Of a stretch of DNA of 64,000 nucleotides, positions 36,877 to 51,100 are shown piece after piece. The DNA is from Syncephalis fuscata (lineage: Eukaryota; Zoopagomycota; Zoopagomycetes; Zoopagales; Piptocephalidaceae), in assembly GCA_025786725.1 (NCBI GenBank), contig JAHLTZ010000006.1, forward strand, positions 248,001-312,000, given 5' to 3'. The notes under the pieces are model-generated. The model saw only the letters and a list, made by a program, of their open reading frames with translations. It was not told where the DNA came from and did not search any database. How positions within the stretch are numbered: position 1 is the first letter of the stretch; each line of letters begins with the position of its first letter. Position numbers and translations under genes: made by a program.

Positions 36877-37976
36877 CAGTGACAAATATACTAATGAACC
36901 AGTATTTTAAATAATAAACGCTATATGTATTGTGCACCAACAACGTGCGTGTGTGTGTGTGTGTCCGCGTGTGAATGTTTATAATAAACCGGTTGTTTTT
37001 AACATTAAATTTAAAGTTTCTATGTACCATAATTATGCTGCCTAAGACTACTAGCTCGATTGATATTTAATGTGTGTTTTAATCACGTTAATATTTAATA
37101 TTATTGCGTTTTAATCGATGTAAATAGAATACACAGTTTATAAATAAACTTTGCCCTTTATTTATTACCTATCAATTGTCAACAACGATTATACTTATTC
37201 TAAACTATCGAAATGTACTCTTAAGCTATAATTACTATAATATCTACTCTATACATACATACTTGAATAAAGTAAATAATCAATTAATTATTATACTTAT
37301 AACATCAATATTTGCTGTCAACTAGCACACAACTATTACTACTTATGCTCTATATCATTTAATTTATTACACCGTATGCAAATAAACTATTCGTATAGTT
37401 TAATAGCAGTATTTACTGTCTTTTACTTAATAAAGATTACACTTGCTTTATATCGTTATTCTTGCATAATGTTTTACACATTTAATATTGTTTTTACCTA
37501 GCAATAAATAATTTCAATTTCTACAGTGTCGTCAAAGTCACTACTTTCTGACTATCGTACTACTTGATCAATAAAATGTGTGTGATAGATAAGACAGTTA
37601 ACAATTGGATGTAAGATACTGTTTATTTGTTAATAAAATGGGTTGGTTTATATACTAAAATAATTAGTATAACCATGTAATGATAATAATAATAGTAATA
37701 ATAATACTATGACGTCGGCAATCGATCAACATCGTCATAAGATCATGGGTTAGTCAGGAGTGAGTTCATATGGCTGGTCATCGGATTGATCATATGAATA
37801 GATAATTCATATGACTAGTCATATGGTGAATACTTAGTGCTAGGTGGTGTGGTGTGTGGTGTGTAATTTAGTCAGGCAAAAATTCAAAGTCCGACAAAGT
37901 AAAAAATGGTCAAAACAATATTCAGCAATGTCATAGTTTGTGTAACATTGCCAACAGTTACAACAAAAAGGTAAAT
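36877..37976. other. AT-rich spacer with a GT tract and palindromic CATATG motifs
   Basis: No gene is visible. A GT tract lies at 36945-36964. Around 37768-37830 the hexamer CATATG recurs five times, including an 18-bp perfect palindrome at 37808-37825. Confidence 0.5.
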
Positions 37977-38058
37977 CGACAGCTGCAGGATTCGAACCTG
38001 CGCTCCCAAAGGGAAACGCCTTAGCAGGGCGCCGCCTTAACCGCTCGGCCAAACTGTC
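37977..38058 (-). tRNA. tRNA-Ser (anticodon GCU)
   Basis: On the minus strand an 82-nt tRNA folds with the acceptor pair GACAGTT/AGCTGTC (one G-U pair), a D arm GGCCGAGC-GGTTAAGGC, an anticodon loop CTGCTAA (anticodon GCU, serine AGC/AGU codons), a long class II variable arm (CGTTTCCCTTTGGGAGCG) and a TPsiC arm with GGTTCGAATCC. The long variable arm and the GGTTAAGG D-loop are typical of serine tRNA. There is no intron, and CCA is not encoded. A short open frame across it is meaningless. Confidence 0.97.
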
Positions 38059-38519
38059 ACTTTAAAAATAATAAAGTAATTAAACTAATATACTAAATTA
38101 AAAATAATTAAACTAGCTAAATAACAGGTTTATACGATTTTGATATACTTTGTTTGAATTATACAGTGTTTTTTAGATTGTTAAAATTATTAGACTAAGT
38201 TTTTTTTATTTTGAAACATCTATTTAAAAAATATTGTAAATAATAGCGACGAATATATTTTTTACCTGACTTTAATTAACCAATTAATTAGTCTGTGAGT
38301 AATGATTAACAAATTTCATTTAGTATACATTTTAACACAATGGACTTTTATTAGCACGCATGTTTATGCATTATTATTCTTATTTTTAGCTATATCATCT
38401 GTAAATATGAACATGAATGATGTATAGTTATAGATAAACAAATAACATGATTTGATTCATTTTTAGAACAGCAAAATACAGCGTAAAGTAGTCTGTGTAT
38501 CAAATTAATCAATTCGTTT

Positions 38520-39300
38520 ACTTGACAGGTTTAGTATTTCTAGTGTATTGTTTCTTGCTTAGTGTTTTAGTAAACTACCATGTATATCTTAGTTAAAGGA
38601 TATTTAGACGCTGTTAGTAATTCATTTTATTGTTGGTTACATTCATCTGTGCAATACAAATATTGCTCTCAAAATGATTATAGCGCAGCTACGTGCATTT
38701 GTTAAATGGTGTTATCTGACGCCCTCTTTACTGGGTGCAATGTTGCCAATTTATATAGCTGCATTTTTTTGTCAAAGAGATTAGTTGTCATAATTTATTC
38801 CAGTATACCGCATCTGATATAAGCATTTAAAATATATGCTACAGTGCCATTTTGTTGCAAAAAGCATACATAATATCTTATAAAATCAATGGCTACTTTT
38901 AATAGGCATTGTATCAATTATTTTACAAATGGCAGTTCCACTATGATATTAAACGTTATTGTCATTGTTAATATTGATTTATATTGCCATGACTATTTTT
39001 ATTATTCACGGGATTGGCTTCTATGGTGGTTCTGAACATCTTTAGCTACCAACTTATTTTTCTCGTCGGTATTTAGTTACATGACTTATAAACAATATCG
39101 TATATTTAGTTCTAAAATCTGAAAGAATTTAGCCAAAAACGGCATTCAATTTATGCGCCTTGTTATACTTTATAATACAACCTGGGTCGCCATAACATTT
39201 GTTGTCGCATGTCGGGTATTTTCATAGTTTCTATTTTATTGATTGGCAAGTCTAACTAATTGCAATATTATTTTTAATATCAACGCAAAGCTATGTTAGC
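38520..39300 (+). pseudogene. Broken seven-transmembrane protein gene spanning the repeat boundary
   Basis: Fragments of a hydrophobic membrane protein read in changing frames: LVFLVYCFLLSVLVNYHVYL; IIAQLRAFVKWCYLTPSLLG then AMLPIYIAAFFCQR; and SYMTYKQYRIFSSK, KNLAKNGIQFMRLVILYNTT then WVAITFVVACRVFS. The basic loop and KNG...F...L pattern fit a 7TM receptor of the kind expanded in early-diverging fungi, but the match is by general character only. Several in-frame stops remain after allowing for frame slips, so it is a pseudogene in this sequence. It begins outside the right arm of the inverted repeat and continues into it, which makes this copy the likely source; the left arm holds only the 3' part. 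Confidence 0.4.
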
Positions 39301-40292
39301 TCAGTTTGTTCAACTATTTTGACTGAGAGCTGCTGTAAAACATACAATGTATTAAGTGAGATGAATCGCCCAAAAACTGAGAGAATGTTTTGCATTCACA
39401 AATACCATCGCCAATATATGAAAAAACAAACATTACTACAACTAACCAACCAGTTATACCATAGCATAATCAACATACTTATATTGTTTGCCAATTTGAC
39501 GATAGTTATATTCTCTAATAAACTAGTTTGGCTATTGTTAAAATGATTCAATACAAATATCATTGTCATAGGTAGTATGTTGGTAAATAGTTAATCATGC
39601 AAATAATGCAGAGCCTTTACATAAGCGTCAAGATGAATAGATTGATAGCTGATGCACATCTAGTTAACATTGTATAGGACTCACGCACACACTACACATT
39701 ATGTATTTGCTATATACTTGGAAGCAGCAATCATAAAAGTAATTTATCCGCTCATTCTAAAGAGTGATGATTTTTGTGATATTGCTAATACGTAATAACG
39801 AGCAGCTTACTATTGTATCAACTCGTCATTTGCATTCAATAATAAACAAATGCTACAAAAAATAATAATATCTACAAGCTATTCTTATGCTCTGATCAAA
39901 TTATGGCTTATTTATGTTTATAGACTATTGTGTTTTTTATTGTATATTAACAACTACATCTAATTGCTGCAAGATCTAAAAGCTATTTAAGCAAGAGTAT
40001 CAGCCGATTTTAGATGATTCATTTCTTTTACTTTATAGCTGGCTTGGTACATTAATTGGTCTGTATCATTCCCCTAAACGTCGCAGTAGTTGTCGATATG
40101 CTGCTTTATGACTAAAGGGATGGCATTATAAACACATATACAATCCATAAATACTATGGGCTATAGTTAGAGTGGCTCATTTATAGTAGCGAGAATGAAG
40201 CGCAATGAAAGAAGACAATATTATTTACATTTTAGTTTATAATGTTTATTTGTTAATAAAATAATTGTGTTTATATATCGATAATGATAGTA
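38833..40292. repeat. Right arm of a long inverted repeat
   Basis: This is the reverse-complement partner of 22263-23720. The inner boundary is at about TATATGCTAC (38833) and the outer at ATAATGATAGTA (40292). Small differences include A/G near 38847 and single-base changes at about 39970 and 40130. It ends only 53 bp from the 3' end of the RAD51B-like gene. Confidence 0.93.
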
Positions 40293-40344
40293 AAACTACT
40301 ATTACTACTAATAATAAATGGTGCTAATTTCTATTTTGGTTTAT

Positions 40345-41837
40345 TTATGCTTCAGACATTTCTACAAAACCTGCCGCAGTAATGCTATATTTGAATGTAC
40401 AAACTGCTGCCAACGGGGATTTTAGAACGGATAATTGGCGTGGCACGACTGATTGGTCTTTCTTAATAATAGTTGCTGGTCGACGTAGCTCAATGCGTGT
40501 AGTGATGGCGTGCGACCAAGTATTGCCTAGAGCAGCTATGTTGTAACCATCTAATAATTATAAAAATTCGTTAGAGCATTGATATGTCAATTGACGGCTT
40601 ACTCACCATTGCTTGCATCCGATCGCTCTAAACCAAGAACTGATGGCTGCTGAAACCGGGTAGTTACTTGATTCGTGACTAGTACCTGATACACAATAAG
40701 TGACAATTTAATAATACTGATAACTTACAGGAATCTGTTGTGTTTCGGCAATTTTTCTAATATCACAAATGATTTTCAATAACTAATGGCAAATTAAATA
40801 ATTTATTACTTACTTTAAAATCTTGGCTTCAGCAATAAGAAAATCATTTCGTTCAACGGCATGTTTTTGCGGTGATGTGACTGCCGATGGTGTTTCTATG
40901 CCTGGTGCCCGCACAAGTTCATGACGTACAAGTGCGGCTGTCGAGTCGATAATTACGCAGCATACTTTCTTTTGTTTAATAAAATCCATTAGCGAATTCA
41001 ATCTAAGCAATTGGTGTCAATTATGCATTGGTAAATCATTTCTACTAAGACAAGATGAAGCTACCTTGTTAGCAGCTCGTCAGCACTGCGTATTACCGCG
41101 ACATGAACACGATTTGTTAGACGACGAAGACGAGCCTGATCATTTACAAGCTCAGGAAATCGATGCTGGGCAATTTCCACCAAACTAATATAAGTATTCG
41201 GTTAGCAGCACTCGTTATCTTAATGCAATGCTAATTTTAATTTACCGATCGGCTCGAAAGGTTCGTTCGGTGTCAAAATAGACGACATCACCATGAAGAG
41301 CGCTATCATTTCGGTCGTATGCGGCAAGTACTGCTAATGTATGGCATAATTGCGTTTTGCCACTGCCTGCCTGGGCCACCACCTATGCTACCCAGCAGTG
41401 TATCAGTATATATAAATAATAGTAAATTAGAGTTTATATTTGAGTACTTGCCTCAGTAATCGAGCCACAAGGTAGTCCGCCGCATAAAACACTATCAAGT
41501 GCGCGGTGTCCCGTTGATAGAAAGCCTTGCTGCTCTGCAGCTTCTTCAAACAATTCAAGTGCCTATTGAGGAGCAGTAGCATGTTAGCATGCTATCATTC
41601 TACGCTCAGTTTTCCAACCGTCAAACTTTTAGGAGCCATTAGACGCGATACAGCCAGTAGAATTGTCCGCACTGTCAACAAGTCCCAGTCACACTGCTCT
41701 ACTAGCTCGAATTCAGTTAATACTAAAAGATCGGCACAAGTGATTACGGGCGGCATTAGATTGGCCAAACGTGCCAATTGTGCCGGTAGCAATGGAATGC
41801 TGCCGCGTGTCGCTAGATCTGCTAGTCTGTCGTCCAT
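40345..41837 (-). CDS. RAD51B: RAD51B-like recombinase paralogue
   Basis: The preferred start is MDDRLADLATRGSIPLLPAQ at 41835-41837, and the stop is at 40345-40347. The N-terminal part (LLVLTEFELVEQCDWDLLTV, VSRLMAPKS) resembles the helical N-terminus of RAD51B. The core has FLSTGHRALDSVLCGGLPCG, SITE, VVAQAGSGKTQLCHTLAVLA (Walker A), DVVYFDTERTFRADR and VCCVIIDSTAALVRHEL (Walker B). The C-terminus includes ALGNTWSHAITTR, RRPATII, LKSPLAAVCTFKYSI and AGFV. ALGNTWSH and KSPLA...F.Y.I are close to animal RAD51B. These ATPases assist RAD51 loading in homologous recombination. The intron between SITE and VVAQ has a GC donor (GAG-GCAAGT) instead of GT. RAD51C or XRCC3 is less likely. About six exons; internal boundaries are approximate. 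Confidence 0.8.
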
Positions 41838-42602
41838 TATGCGACAAAAGCTGGAATGTGTAATTAGAAAAGTAGAGTAATGCGCTATATTTTGCCAAAC
41901 AATAGTGGTCACTTGGTTTTAATAAACATATACAGTTATAGATTTATTATTCAGTATGCATATATCCTCTATCCACATATGACATTAATATTATATACTC
42001 ATATATGTCAAAATCTATTAATAAAAATATTGTGCTAAACAGACAGCTACTTTAAGTATATTGTAACCAATATACAATAAGTTAATATATTAGAATGGAT
42101 ATACAATGAAAAAGTATAATTAGTTATATTGAAGTCATATTGTGTATAATTTAATGAGTGAAATGAGCGGAATATATTGCAGCATATTAACAATAGAATG
42201 TACCTACTATATCATAAACTGATACGAACGAATGAAGGATATATGCAGACTGAATAATAAATCTATGCTGATGAGTAGTTTAAGCTTTGATGTCACTCGC
42301 CACCCAGTTCCATGTTCAATAACACAAATGACTAGTGCAATTGTATAAATGCTACAAAATGTCTTGCTTTATTGCTGTTTTTGCAGGCATTCTAGCATAT
42401 AATACATATAAAAAACAATATCTATTTATCTATGTTTTATTTTTCTTTTCTTTTGCTTCTGTTTAACATCATGGAAGGGAAGACTGTTTATTGTCAATAC
42501 AGCAATACATAGCAATGTAGGTCGTGTTAATTACTAACTTAATTTATTCATCGTAAATCATTATGATAGCAATAAAACAAGGCAATTATTTAGAGTTTAT
42601 TA
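41838..42602. other. AT-rich intergenic region
   Basis: I see no gene, RNA or clear repeat. It separates the start of the RAD51B-like gene from the 3' end of the fungalysin gene, so it mostly holds the RAD51B promoter and a terminator. The block 41960-42240 is rich in TATA/ATAT words. Confidence 0.35.
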
Positions 42603-44769
42603 TTAAGTGTGGGTACAGTCATCTGGTAAAGCATTACAGGCTATATTTGCACTATTACTTGTTGTTGGTAGCGCATTTACACCTAGACCGCGTTTTGAAA
42701 AAGCTCTCCAAATGGCGCAGCGATGGAGACCGTGAGTAAGTAGTTGTTCGGCAAGCAGGATGGCATCACGCGCACTAAGAAACGTGGGCCGACACGGCTG
42801 CAGTTTTAGACCGTCTATGACCAATTGTAAAGCTAATGTATTGCCCCACTGTAAATCGGGACTATCTACTTGATCGGTAACACCAAGCGTATCATCAACA
42901 AGTTGCCAGTACATTTCATAAAGCATTTCGCACCAAATCATACCGGTGTTGTGTGGTTGTTGCCAATAGGTCTCGTTCATAAGTGCATAGTTAAGCGGAT
43001 TGTAAAGTAGATCAGTTGAGTAGTCGTAGAGACGTAGACCACGAGAATTAGCGTAGGTACCTACGTTTAAACCATGTCCTGGCGCGTGTCGGATTGGTGA
43101 CGTGCTTGTTGTTCCGGACGGGCTAACACTTGCCGTCGCTTCAAGCCAGATGGCAACAAAATCGCTCCATCCCTCGGCCATTCCCAGCCCTTCTCCTTCG
43201 GCAAGACAGTCAGAATTGGCCGGTCCTCCTGTCAATCGTGCGGTGAGGCCGTGCGTATACTCGTGGGCCACAACATCATTAAGAAAACCACCGTCTTTTA
43301 GTGGCTGAGTATAGTTGTAAAAATGAATACGCATGCGTGGCCGCTCACCGTCAGGCGGAACAATAATGTCAGCATTATTTGTAGCGCCAGTATCCTGCGT
43401 ATTTGCTAATAAAGCATCGTTTCCTAGACCACCCTTTTCCCAATTACTTTCTTGAAAGTTACCGGCTACTTCGTTAAAGCCATATTGATAAAAAAGATCA
43501 TGCAACTATTAAAAGTAGTTGCACTTATTAGAAGTATTTCATTACTATCGTTATATTAAATTAAATACTTACATAATTGATAAGATAAAATACATTAGTA
43601 ACTGAAGCATTTTGATTAATTGTTGGATCATCGGCTGTCGCGTTGAACGCAAAATCAAACACAAGATTATCGCCGCCATCGGGCCGGTGACCTGCTGCCA
43701 AAAGATCTTTTGTTTGTTCTGCAGCCGACCGATTGGCCAGATTTTCCTGTGCGTAGACATTGTTGCCAATAGTCACGGTAAAATTATGGAAACCGCCATC
43801 ATATTCTTGCTGATGCCAGCCGTGGGGCGATGAGACTTGATTGGCCGGATTTATTACTAGTGTACGCAGGTCAGGCCGAGGATCTTGGGATAAAGCTGGA
43901 ATGACGCAATAAGCATTGCTTAGACTTGCATGATATTGCCAATTGGAAATGGCAAGAACACGCGAACCATCCATAGCAATTTGGACATGATAATGACCGT
44001 TAGCGGTGGCCACTCGATACGACCATACTGGAAGTATATGGTTGATGGTATCGTCATCACTATCACCGTGTAGACCGGCTGCGCTAACCTGCACTGGACC
44101 ACTGGCAAATGGAATATCGCGTAATTCGGTTGTATTAAATTGTGCAGCAACATTTGTCACATTTGACGGCGAATCAACTGGTAATACGTGCAATAACATT
44201 GCTTTGAGGGGCATCTGAGAATTGAATAGCTTGGCTAATGCTCCCAATGCTTGATAAGGTGATACAATCTTGTCTATTGGCGTAAGCTTAGCAATGGGCG
44301 TGTTGTTATCATTGACATGCATTGCTACAGCTGTAGGTTCATTCGTTTCCGTGCAGCTGTGACGTTCTGGCAAGTTGAAACTATTGCTAAAAGCAACCAT
44401 GCAGCCTGTGTCATTGATATGAATACCGGCATCACCATTGATTACCGGTAATTGATCAACTAGCTGCTTAATGTAAATGTGTGTAACGCCCATACTTGAA
44501 GATCGATATTGATTTTTAATTATATAATCTGTGTCTTTTAAACAATAATGTTCAAATAAAAATGATCGGGCAATTTCAACAGGATCAGATGCAGTGCTGG
44601 TGAATAAGCAGGTGCCAATTCTTGGCAATACGTCAAAGACAACAGGTACTGATGGACTAAAGCTTTCTAGTTGAGCCGATACACTAAATACCCGTAAAAA
44701 TAGCACGAATAGCCAAAAATAGCCCGTAGATATATGGCCGAGTAAATTGCACTGCTTGTATGATATCAT
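42603..44769 (-). CDS. Secreted M36 fungalysin-type metalloprotease
   Basis: Exon 1, 43573-44769 (399 codons), and exon 2, 42603-43505 (300 codons plus stop), are joined by one GT-AG intron. An N-terminal hydrophobic segment (YFWLFVLFLRVFSVSA) is the signal peptide. The FTP propeptide follows (GVTHIYIKQLVDQLPVINGD, AGIHINDTG). In the catalytic domain VVAHEYTHGLTARLTG carries the HExxH zinc site, and GLGMAEGWSDFVAIW provides the downstream Glu ligand. Other family markers are NDALLANTQDTGATNNAD, YDYSTDLLYNPL and HNTGMIWCEMLYEMYW. Fungalysins are made as inactive precursors and cleave proteins outside the cell; they serve nutrition and, in parasitic fungi, host breakdown. Length (699 residues) is within the family range. 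No frame problems are present. Confidence 0.95.
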
Positions 44770-45083
44770 AGCGGTGTATGATTGATATCGGCCTATTATT
44801 CTTGAATTTATTTAGCCGTAACTATTATCGTATAAAATATGGCTACAGTGTAGTAAAGCAAGTTTAATCTGTTACCATGTTATTGATATCCGATTGAACA
44901 AATCATTTATTGGTAGGCATTTATAAAACATATTACATCATATAATTTGCTAATTAACACTGAGGAAATGTGTTGTAAAGGAATGCAAAATATTAGTGTA
45001 TGAATAATTGATTTTTTATTTTAAATTCAATAGTCTTTGATGATTAGTATTGGATTGAATAGAATAAAACTAGTACATATAGG

Positions 45084-45510
45084 CTATATCACTTTTTCAA
45101 TATCAATAGAAACAACCGAGATATCATGAGGCCAAACGCACAGTTTGCATTGGGCCATATTTCTAATAATAGCCACGCCAGGACATAAAAATGGCGTATC
45201 GTCGCAGTCTGAAATATTATAATTGGCCGCCAGGGTTGCCACTTTAATAAGAGGGTTGTTAATAAAACTAATCCACGTTTATTACGTATCTATATTAACG
45301 AAAGAGCAATACAGTGATATCAAAATAATGGCCAACAAAACCACCAAAGAGGCCGAATGTCACCGATGCTATTTGCATTTCTATAAGGAATATGGCCGAG
45401 AACCAATCATAATGGGCCAGCATGTCAGTGTTTTTTCCTTGATAAATTGCCCCGACTTTTGAGTAGGTAGCTGCAGCCATTGGATTACCGATATAATTAA
45501 ACTGCACTGC
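45084..45510 (-). CDS. Possible small secreted or membrane protein, structure unclear
   Basis: Two open segments lie on the minus strand. One (45295-45507) contains MAAATYSKVGAIYQGKNTD and a hydrophobic stretch. The other, from about 45260 to the stop at 45084, reads NYNISDCDDTPFLCPGVAII then RNMAQCKLCVWPHDISVV, with four closely spaced Cys. A hydrophobic run in a neighbouring frame (SLVVLLAIILISLYCSFV) directly precedes it and would suit a signal peptide. The parts cannot be joined without an extra base or a guessed intron. I do not recognise any family. Confidence 0.2.
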
Positions 45511-45998
45511 CTAGGCTAGCATAGCCACCAGTATTGCCAGTATTCGCTGACAGTCAATATGATGAACATCAATGATAACATCACTACATACAAGATAAAG
45601 TGTGTAATCTAACAGTTATTATATCTCCCAATTTCTATTGTAATACATCAATAGCATCATCATTATCATCATCATCGGTAGCCGTATAATAATCAGAGTA
45701 GCATCATCCACATGACACTCCCCTTTTGCTACTGACCAACCAGCGACACTAAAAACACAGCTCTTCTTCTCTTCCTATTGTACCACAGCTTGTCTTTTCA
45801 TCCTCTTCATCATCCTGCACCTGCAGAAACGCACACTTCATCTTGTCTGTCTGCTTACCTTCCAATTTGTGTATTCATTTTTGCTTTTGAACTAGCTTAT
45901 CATCTACTATTATTCATCTTACCTTTTAACAACTATAACCACCACCAGCACCACAACTACAGTCCAGTCTTCTCGGCTCCTTTGGTCTTTTTTTCATC

Positions 45999-47295
<1,297 letters not shown>

Positions 47296-48112
47296 ACACA
47301 CAGACACATATACACACACATACACATAAATCCATACTATTTGGTTGGATATGCTTTCCTATGGTTCAACTTGTAGGCATGCCTATTTTTTTGAAAGTCA
47401 CGATAAATGAGGGCAGATAAATGAGCTAGTACAATGTTTGGGGATATATATATTTTTCTATTTGTTTTGACAATCAAGAAAAACGACATATTAGACGCTC
47501 ACACATCTTGGCGGCCGATATTAGTGCTATGATTGGCCCTTGACGATCTTGGCCAATGCTTGTCGCAGTATCAAGTTTTTTTATTTGTTTTCATTGTCTT
47601 TCACGCTAATGGCGCATGTTTTCATGTCCTGTTTTTGTTTTTACGACGTATGTACGTTTCCCTGTCATTGGTTCTCGATCCATCGTTTCTTATTATTCGC
47701 TTTCGTCATATAGTTTCCTTCCTTGATTTGTGCATTGCATACCTCTATTCACAACACAAATACAACAACAGGCCGTGTAGGTTTGGATCAGATTATCCAG
47801 CCGTCGTTCCTAGTCTATTTTTCGTTATTCATAATTTCAACTGTTTATTCAAAAGTTTCATGAAATTGAGAGAAAGAGAGAAAAGAAAAATGTGCAGATA
47901 CAAATATGTAGTATTAACAACAGCTATCGTGTAATGTATGGATAATTATTCTTTTTACACTAGAAAGAAGGAAAGAAGAAAAGTGCAATGAAGCAAAGTG
48001 TACGATCAATATTGACTAGTTAATTAGCCATTGATTAGCAAATGTAGTAAATTCGTCTAGAGTCATCATTTCATACTATTTAATCATTGATTAACATTGG
48101 TTATAATGCATA
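47296..48112. other. Region between converging RAB11 and chromodomain genes
   Basis: It contains both 3' ends. The open frame at 47533-47934 has no recognisable domain and T-rich composition, and is probably chance within the RAB11 3' untranslated region. Nothing else is visible. Confidence 0.35.
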
Positions 48113-51100
48113 TTATATACTATATAAATGGATACTTGCCTGGAATATTGGACCTTGTGTACCTAGATAATCTGTAGATGGTCCAGTATCTTTTATTGAA
48201 TTGGTAGGTGGCAAGGGAATTAGTTCACCTATAGCCTTTGGCACTGTTGCAGTTGCGGTGGTTGCCGTTATTGTAGTTGTTTCTGTCGTTGCCGTTGCAG
48301 CAGCTGTCAGTGAATTTTTATTAGAATCACTAACTAGTTCAATGACTCGACGCCATCTTAGTTGATCGGATAGAATCATTGTTTGCTTATTTGATATAGT
48401 CTTAGGTGCCTATACCAATAATAAAAATGATTAATTTAGTGCTGGTAATAAACGCAAGTTATACCGCTTACTGGATGAATGGATAAACGTTGTTCAACCG
48501 CTAACTGTTCAAGTATTTCATATGTTTCAACCGCCCTATTACACATAAATGAGTATCATCAAATAAAAATTAATTGAGTATAGAACTTACCATTGCCATT
48601 CCATGACTGTATGTCGTGTACACGTGACAAGATGGGGATTCTGTATTTTTGTTACTAGATCAACTAAATCAACATGGCTAATGGCTAATGTCCAACTAGG
48701 TAGCTATTTATAATGTTAATCAATCAATATTAAATACTCCGACTACTATTACTATAACAACACTTACCTTATTTAATAAAACGTAAAGATCATCGAGCCA
48801 GCGATAACGTGATAATAGAACAGGTAGCGTGGCCACAATAACGCCACCAGGATAAGAATTTCTTTAACACCCAAATTGCCTAATTGTACACCATATTGAA
48901 TAAATCTTAATGTAGGACGACGTGTTAATGCCCGAAAACCTGGATGAGCGATTAGTGTACGCAATGAAGCGACATGAACCTATAAAGTGTTAAATACTAT
49001 TTACACTACTAGTGTCTAATCTACTCACAATGACTAGACGCAAATTTAATTCGCCTAGATTCTTTGTTTCTGTACTGCCCTCAGGTAGCATTGCTTTAAT
49101 AGCTTGTAGATGTTCACGATCATCGTTTTCACGGAATGAATCATAACTAGCCGTTTTGGGTGGCCCAATAATTGTATAAAGAATTGGCCAGGTTTAACGC
49201 CCTACCATACCAACCATAAGCATTAATAGATACAGCAAGCCATACTTGCCTTTATCGCGAGATCAATATCATGAGCAAATAATTCACGATGACTACTAAT
49301 AGAAGCCATAGGCAGTAGTGAATCATCTGCTAATAGTCTCATTGGATCATTTCTAATTCATTAGTGTAATTATATGACTAATTAGCAATTTAAAGGTGTA
49401 TATAAACATGTAGCTTACCTGAATCTTCTTGACTGTACACCACTGGCCATTAGTGCCATAATAAGCGGGGTCTGGCTGTCAATAAAATAGGATGGAACGG
49501 CCTTTGATAGTGTTGGAAACCAACGAAGCATAGTATGAAGTGGCATCAATGCAAATACTTTATCGCTAGACACAATAATACCAACCTATAAATAAATAAA
49601 TTAGTAATTCAATTTACACAATATAGAAATGACTTACCGACTCTCGTTGTGTAAGGAATTGGGAGAGCCGTGTCAATACAAAATGATAAGATGTTTCATT
49701 TGGATCGGACATCTCCGGCGACTGTAGTGCAATCATGATAGGCAAATTATTTTCACCTACCACGGCACTTTGTAGAAATGATTCCGATATGGCATTGGGA
49801 AATAAATAGCGTACACGTAACGTGCAATCCGGCGCTCTACACCACATTACATTAAATGAATACTAATATTGATGATATAAAGACGACAGGACACTTACAG
49901 AATAGAATGGGCTTCTAATTCATCATCAGATACACCGTAAAGCCAGGTCGCTTTACACTGACACGCTTGTTGGCCAGTGCCACAAAATAGTTCAATATAA
50001 ATACTCGGCGGTGTTGATAGAATGGGATCATAACTACTATCGTCATAGTGTGGATGCTGGATATCGCCACCACTGCCACCCGTACTAGTGGTACTAGCCC
50101 CACCATCACTACTAATACGCTCCATAACCGAACTTAATAATGACTCTAATTTAATGACTGTCAATATGTAAATTGTTTAAATTAACTATTCTTTTACCTT
50201 CAAATGGGCGCTGTGGACTAGAAAGTGTAGAATAAATAGTATCAGGCGCTGAATATGGCTTTGGTTTTGGTCTAGCCGACAAAGATAATAATTGCTGTTC
50301 CTCGATTAAAGTTGGTGTAGTGGCTCGTTCGTGTTTAATTATTGCCGACGGACTACCCGAACTATACGGTTCATTACCAGGTGAAGATGAGTAACCTTTA
50401 TTATGATTATAATTATAGTAGTATAATATAGTTATTTATTTTATTATATATTATATATTAATTATTAACATAGTGAAGATTAATACAATGTTTATAACTT
50501 ACTTGGATCACGTACGCGCTTCGGTATACGATAATCAATAACGTTTGATTGTAATCAAGTGCCACTGGCGACATGACTCGCTTTTTACGTTCTGGCGCAT
50601 GCCAATCAATTGATTTATCTTTACGTGATGTTGTTGGCTTGCGCGTCGTCCTTTCCTTCCCCGTATGCATTACTGATCCATTACGATCATTCAACCTTTT
50701 CTTTAATTGTTCCCGTTCATGCTTTTCACGATAATCATCATCATCATCATCATCATTATGACGACCATCGTCACTTGGTGAACTAGGAAGAAATTCCGGC
50801 ATACTTTCCATTGGTTTATGGCTTTTAGGTATTAGTATTTCTTCTGATTTTACACTAACTATAGTCGGTGATGATATCGATGATGGCTTTGTATTAGTCG
50901 ATTTCATAGATTTAGATTCATTTCTAAATGATAATCTATATAATGGTGAATTTACAGTACTATGACTACCATTATTATTACTAGTACTGGCACCACCATT
51001 AATAGCGCCACTATTATTATCATCATTATCCTTTACAGTTCGTGTGGTTGTAGCTGCCTTCTTCTTTACTATTCGTGCTTTCCCTTTTACAGCCGATTCA

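Noticed and set aside
37840-38052. Protein frame across the tRNA gene
   Set aside because: It translates the tRNA-Ser sequence in reverse and is a known annotation artefact.
47533-47934. 133-codon frame downstream of RAB11
   Set aside because: It is T-rich, has no recognisable domain, and lies where the RAB11 3' untranslated region is expected.
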